Positions 43,940-46,008 of a DNA stretch of 46,008 nucleotides are shown here, piece after piece; within the stretch, counting starts at the first letter, position 1, and every line of letters begins with the position of its first letter. The notes under the pieces were generated by a model. It ran no database searches and had not been told where the DNA came from. It saw only the letters and a program-made list of their open reading frames with translations. The position numbers and the translations under genes were made by a program. Source of the DNA: Deltaproteobacteria bacterium (GTDB taxonomy: Bacteria > Desulfobacterota > Syntrophia > Syntrophales > UBA2185); assembly GCA_026388545.1 (NCBI GenBank), contig JAPLJS010000012.1:1-46008 (forward strand), in the 5' to 3' direction.

Positions 43940-44285
43940 AGCACGTTTACGCCGCCTCCATACCGGATGCCATTCAACCTGTAAGCAGATACTATCTGAA
44001 CTTATCCCGAGACAGTGTAACCTCTCAGTTTTGACATCGTCTCTTCGTTTTCGACATGTCATCAACGGTTCACTTGTGTTCGTCTCCTTGATTCTTGCCT
44101 GGTGGGATCTTGCCCTGGCTTTTTCTGAACGTTCACCAAAATGGCTCTATACCAATGCAGCTTAATGTGGTGTGAAACCCACCCCTGTAAACCGGCTTCG
44201 AGGGGCCTACACTCATCTCTCACGCACCTTCGTTGTGCACTTACACCAATCGGTTCGCAAAACCGATAACGACAGAAAATAACGA
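43940..44285. other. Non-coding or decayed region
   Basis: About 350 bp. Short open stretches in different frames (for example RFRHVINGSLVFVSLILAWW at about 44050-44110) break off at stops. This looks like a decayed or antisense remnant of a repeated sequence. I cannot name it and see no transposase motif or terminal repeats. Confidence 0.35.
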
Positions 44286-44314
44286 TTGCTAATAGCAGGA
44301 TTCTTACTTAAAAT
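44286..44314 (+). promoter_or_regulatory. Candidate sigma-70 promoter of the GGDEF gene
   Basis: TTGCTA (44286-44291), 17-bp spacer, TAAAAT (44309-44314), about 40 bp before the TTG start. Confidence 0.5.
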
Positions 44315-44355
44315 AGGTTATAAGTTGTCTAACCCTTGTAATAAGGAAAGCACAT

Positions 44356-46008
44356 TTGAAAAATACCACCCGGCCAAAACGACAATCCGAAGATGCCTAT
44401 CGCGCCGTGGTAGAGTCGACTTCTGATTCCCTGTATTTAGTGGACAAGAATTGCAGATATTTGTTTATCAACAGTCGACACTTGTCACGATTGGGTCTGC
44501 CGGCAGCTGATATCATCGGCAGGCCGTATGGAGAATTTCACTCGCCTGAAGAGACAAAAATATTTACCAATACAATAAAAGATGTTGTGACAACCGGCAA
44601 ATCTGTCCAGTATGAACATCAAAGCCGGAGAGATAACAGGTATTTTCTTCGTACATTTAGCCCTGTTCAGGAGCCTGGTCCTGATGGAAAAATCACAAGT
44701 GTGGCTGTAGTTTCAAAAGACATCACTGACCAAAAGCGTGCGGAGGAGGCGCTGATAGAGAGCGAAAGACGTTACCGGCGTATCACGGAGGCCATCACCG
44801 ATTACATTTATACGGTGCGCGTCGAAGGTGGAAATGCGGTTGAGACCCGGCATGGAGCAGGTTGTCTGGCTGTCACCGGCTACACAGAAGAAGAATTTGC
44901 CGCTGATCCTTACCTTTGGTTTCGCATGGTGGCGGTAGAGGATCGCAAGGCAATTGAAGATCATGCCCGGCGAGTGTTGGCTGGAAAAGAAACACCGGCC
45001 ATCGAGCACCGCATTATCCATAAGAATGGCATAGAGCGGTGGGTAAGAAACACTCTCGTTCGGCGGCGTGATGAGCAGGGCAAGCTCCAGGCATATGACG
45101 GGTTGATTCAGGACATCACTGAACGCAAGCAGACGGAGAAGGCGCTTCAAGAGAGCGAAGAACTTTACCGGGTTTTGGCTGAGAAGTCATTTGCCGGTGT
45201 TTATGTTGTACAGAACGGCAAATTTCGTTTCATCAACTCCAATGCCGCCTCCTATGCCGGGTATACTCCGGGGGAATTGATAGGAAGAGAATCGATTAAG
45301 CTTGTCCATCCTGAAGACAGGGAACAGTTCAAGAAAAATGCCATAGAAATGCTTTATGGAAAACGCACATCCCCCTATGAGTTTAGAATAATAACCAGAG
45401 AGGGTCAAATCAAATGGCTCATGGAGATGGTAAGTTCCATTATCTGGGAAGGAAGACGCGCTGTCCTGGGAAATTCCATGGATCTTACAGACCGTAAAAG
45501 GACCGAGGAAGAAATACGTTCCATCTCGGTGACGGACCAGCTTACAGGGTTGTACAACAGGAGGGGTTTCTTAACCCTTGCAGAACAGCAATTGAAATTC
45601 TCGGACAGGAACCAGAGCGATATGTTGCTCTTTTTTGCCGACCTTGATGGGATGAAGTGGATTAACGATACGCTTGGTCATGAAGAAGGTGACCGGGCGC
45701 TCATCGATGTGGCAGGTTTACTTAGGGAAACATTCAGATCCTCCGACATTATCGCGCGCATGGGAGGAGACGAATTTGCGATTCTCGCGATAGACACCAC
45801 CGGGATATATCCGGAGATTATGATGACGCGGTTACAGAATCAGATTGATACGCATAACAATGAAGGAACCCGACGCTACAAAATCTCGATAAGCATGGGC
45901 ACAGCATACTATGATCCCGAAAACCCCTGTTCTTTTGATGAACTTATGTCCCGTGCGGATCAATTGATGTATGAGCAGAAGAAAAACAAAAAATCCCGTC
46001 CCGCTCAG
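44356..46008 (+). CDS. Three-PAS diguanylate cyclase (GGDEF), 3'-partial
   Basis: Open from a TTG at 44356 (AAGGAAAG six bases before) to the right edge, 551 codons. There is no ATG in the frame before the first domain. Three PAS/PAC units are joined by short coiled linkers (DITDQKRAEEAL, DITERKQTEKAL, DLTDRKRTEEEI) at about 10-135, 135-260 and 262-390. The GGDEF domain starts at about 392 (VTDQLTGLYNRRGF). The active site GGDEF is at 470-474. An intact RSSD inhibitory site (461-464) lies five residues before it, so product inhibition is expected. It makes cyclic di-GMP in response to unknown signals. The end of the GGDEF domain is nearly complete; an EAL domain could follow outside the window. 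Confidence 0.92.
   Translation, partial: MKNTTRPKRQSEDAYRAVVESTSDSLYLVDKNCRYLFINSRHLSRLGLPAADIIGRPYGEFHSPEETKIFTNTIKDVVTTGKSVQYEHQSRRDNRYFLRTFSPVQEPGPDGKITSVAVVSKDITDQKRAEEALIESERRYRRITEAITDYIYTVRVEGGNAVETRHGAGCLAVTGYTEEEFAADPYLWFRMVAVEDRKAIEDHARRVLAGKETPAIEHRIIHKNGIERWVRNTLVRRRDEQGKLQAYDGLIQDITERKQTEKALQESEELYRVLAEKSFAGVYVVQNGKFRFINSNAASYAGYTPGELIGRESIKLVHPEDREQFKKNAIEMLYGKRTSPYEFRIITREGQIKWLMEMVSSIIWEGRRAVLGNSMDLTDRKRTEEEIRSISVTDQLTGLYNRRGFLTLAEQQLKFSDRNQSDMLLFFADLDGMKWINDTLGHEEGDRALIDVAGLLRETFRSSDIIARMGGDEFAILAIDTTGIYPEIMMTRLQNQIDTHNNEGTRRYKISISMGTAYYDPENPCSFDELMSRADQLMYEQKKNKKSRPAQ

Overview
The window looks like a chromosome segment of a strictly anaerobic Desulfobacterota (deltaproteobacterial) organism, most likely a Syntrophales-type syntroph or sulfate reducer. 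The evidence is a four-subunit 2-oxoglutarate:ferredoxin oxidoreductase, a three-gene SdhCAB-type succinate dehydrogenase/fumarate reductase, NtrC-family and sigma-54 regulation, a rubrerythrin-like diiron protein, a multi-PAS GGDEF protein and many short dispersed repeats. The genus is inference. I found no rRNA, tRNA, CRISPR array, prophage or intact insertion sequence.

Layout. 1-2723: the end of an outer-membrane barrel gene whose C-terminus is frameshifted by a 14-bp tandem duplication, then an ArnT-like glycosyltransferase. 3085-7144 (minus): an ornithine cyclodeaminase-family enzyme and an NtrC-type response regulator/sensor kinase pair. 7496-7720: a small Pro-Ala lipoprotein. 8110-15117 (plus): a tightly overlapping nine-gene operon (acyl-CoA dehydrogenase, KAS III, FabA, FabG, FabZ-like, KAS II, ACP, acyltransferase, phosphopantetheinyl transferase). 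A very good -24/-12 sigma-54 promoter and an upstream palindrome precede it, and a sigma-54 activator lies next door. I read this as a dedicated, two-component-controlled second fatty-acyl synthase of unknown product. 15077-16101 (minus): MobB and a GNAT acetyltransferase.

16411-17952: a DUF433/DUF5615 toxin-antitoxin pair with its own promoter, bracketed by two ~310-bp direct repeats. 18363: a rubrerythrin-like protein. 19272-25585 (minus): a DUF364-type protein and an 1802-residue protein that joins a HEAGH metallopeptidase-like domain, a VWA/MIDAS domain, ten HEAT-like repeats and two midasin-type AAA+ modules. This is the most unusual single gene here. 25920-29254: sdhCAB. 29891-31833 (minus): a sirtuin overlapping a D-cysteine desulfhydrase-like gene. 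32063-33700 (minus): a lone PilB/GspE ATPase. 33975-36956: korDABC, ended by a strong bidirectional terminator.

37066-43939: small secreted proteins, a nitroreductase, a DUF2845 protein, a 54-residue FmdB zinc ribbon, a flavodoxin, a zinc alcohol dehydrogenase, an LsrF-like aldolase with an apparent internal deletion, a TPR lipoprotein-like protein, a membrane metallophosphoesterase and a 59-residue membrane protein. 44356 to the right edge: a three-PAS diguanylate cyclase starting with TTG and cut by the window end.

SdhCAB and KorDABC supply the succinate/fumarate and 2-oxoglutarate/succinyl-CoA steps of an anaerobic, possibly reductive or incomplete, TCA pathway. Several short repeat families recur between genes, and in one place a repeat appears to supply a ribosome binding site. 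Identifications rest on reading motifs and on recalled family knowledge; no search was run.
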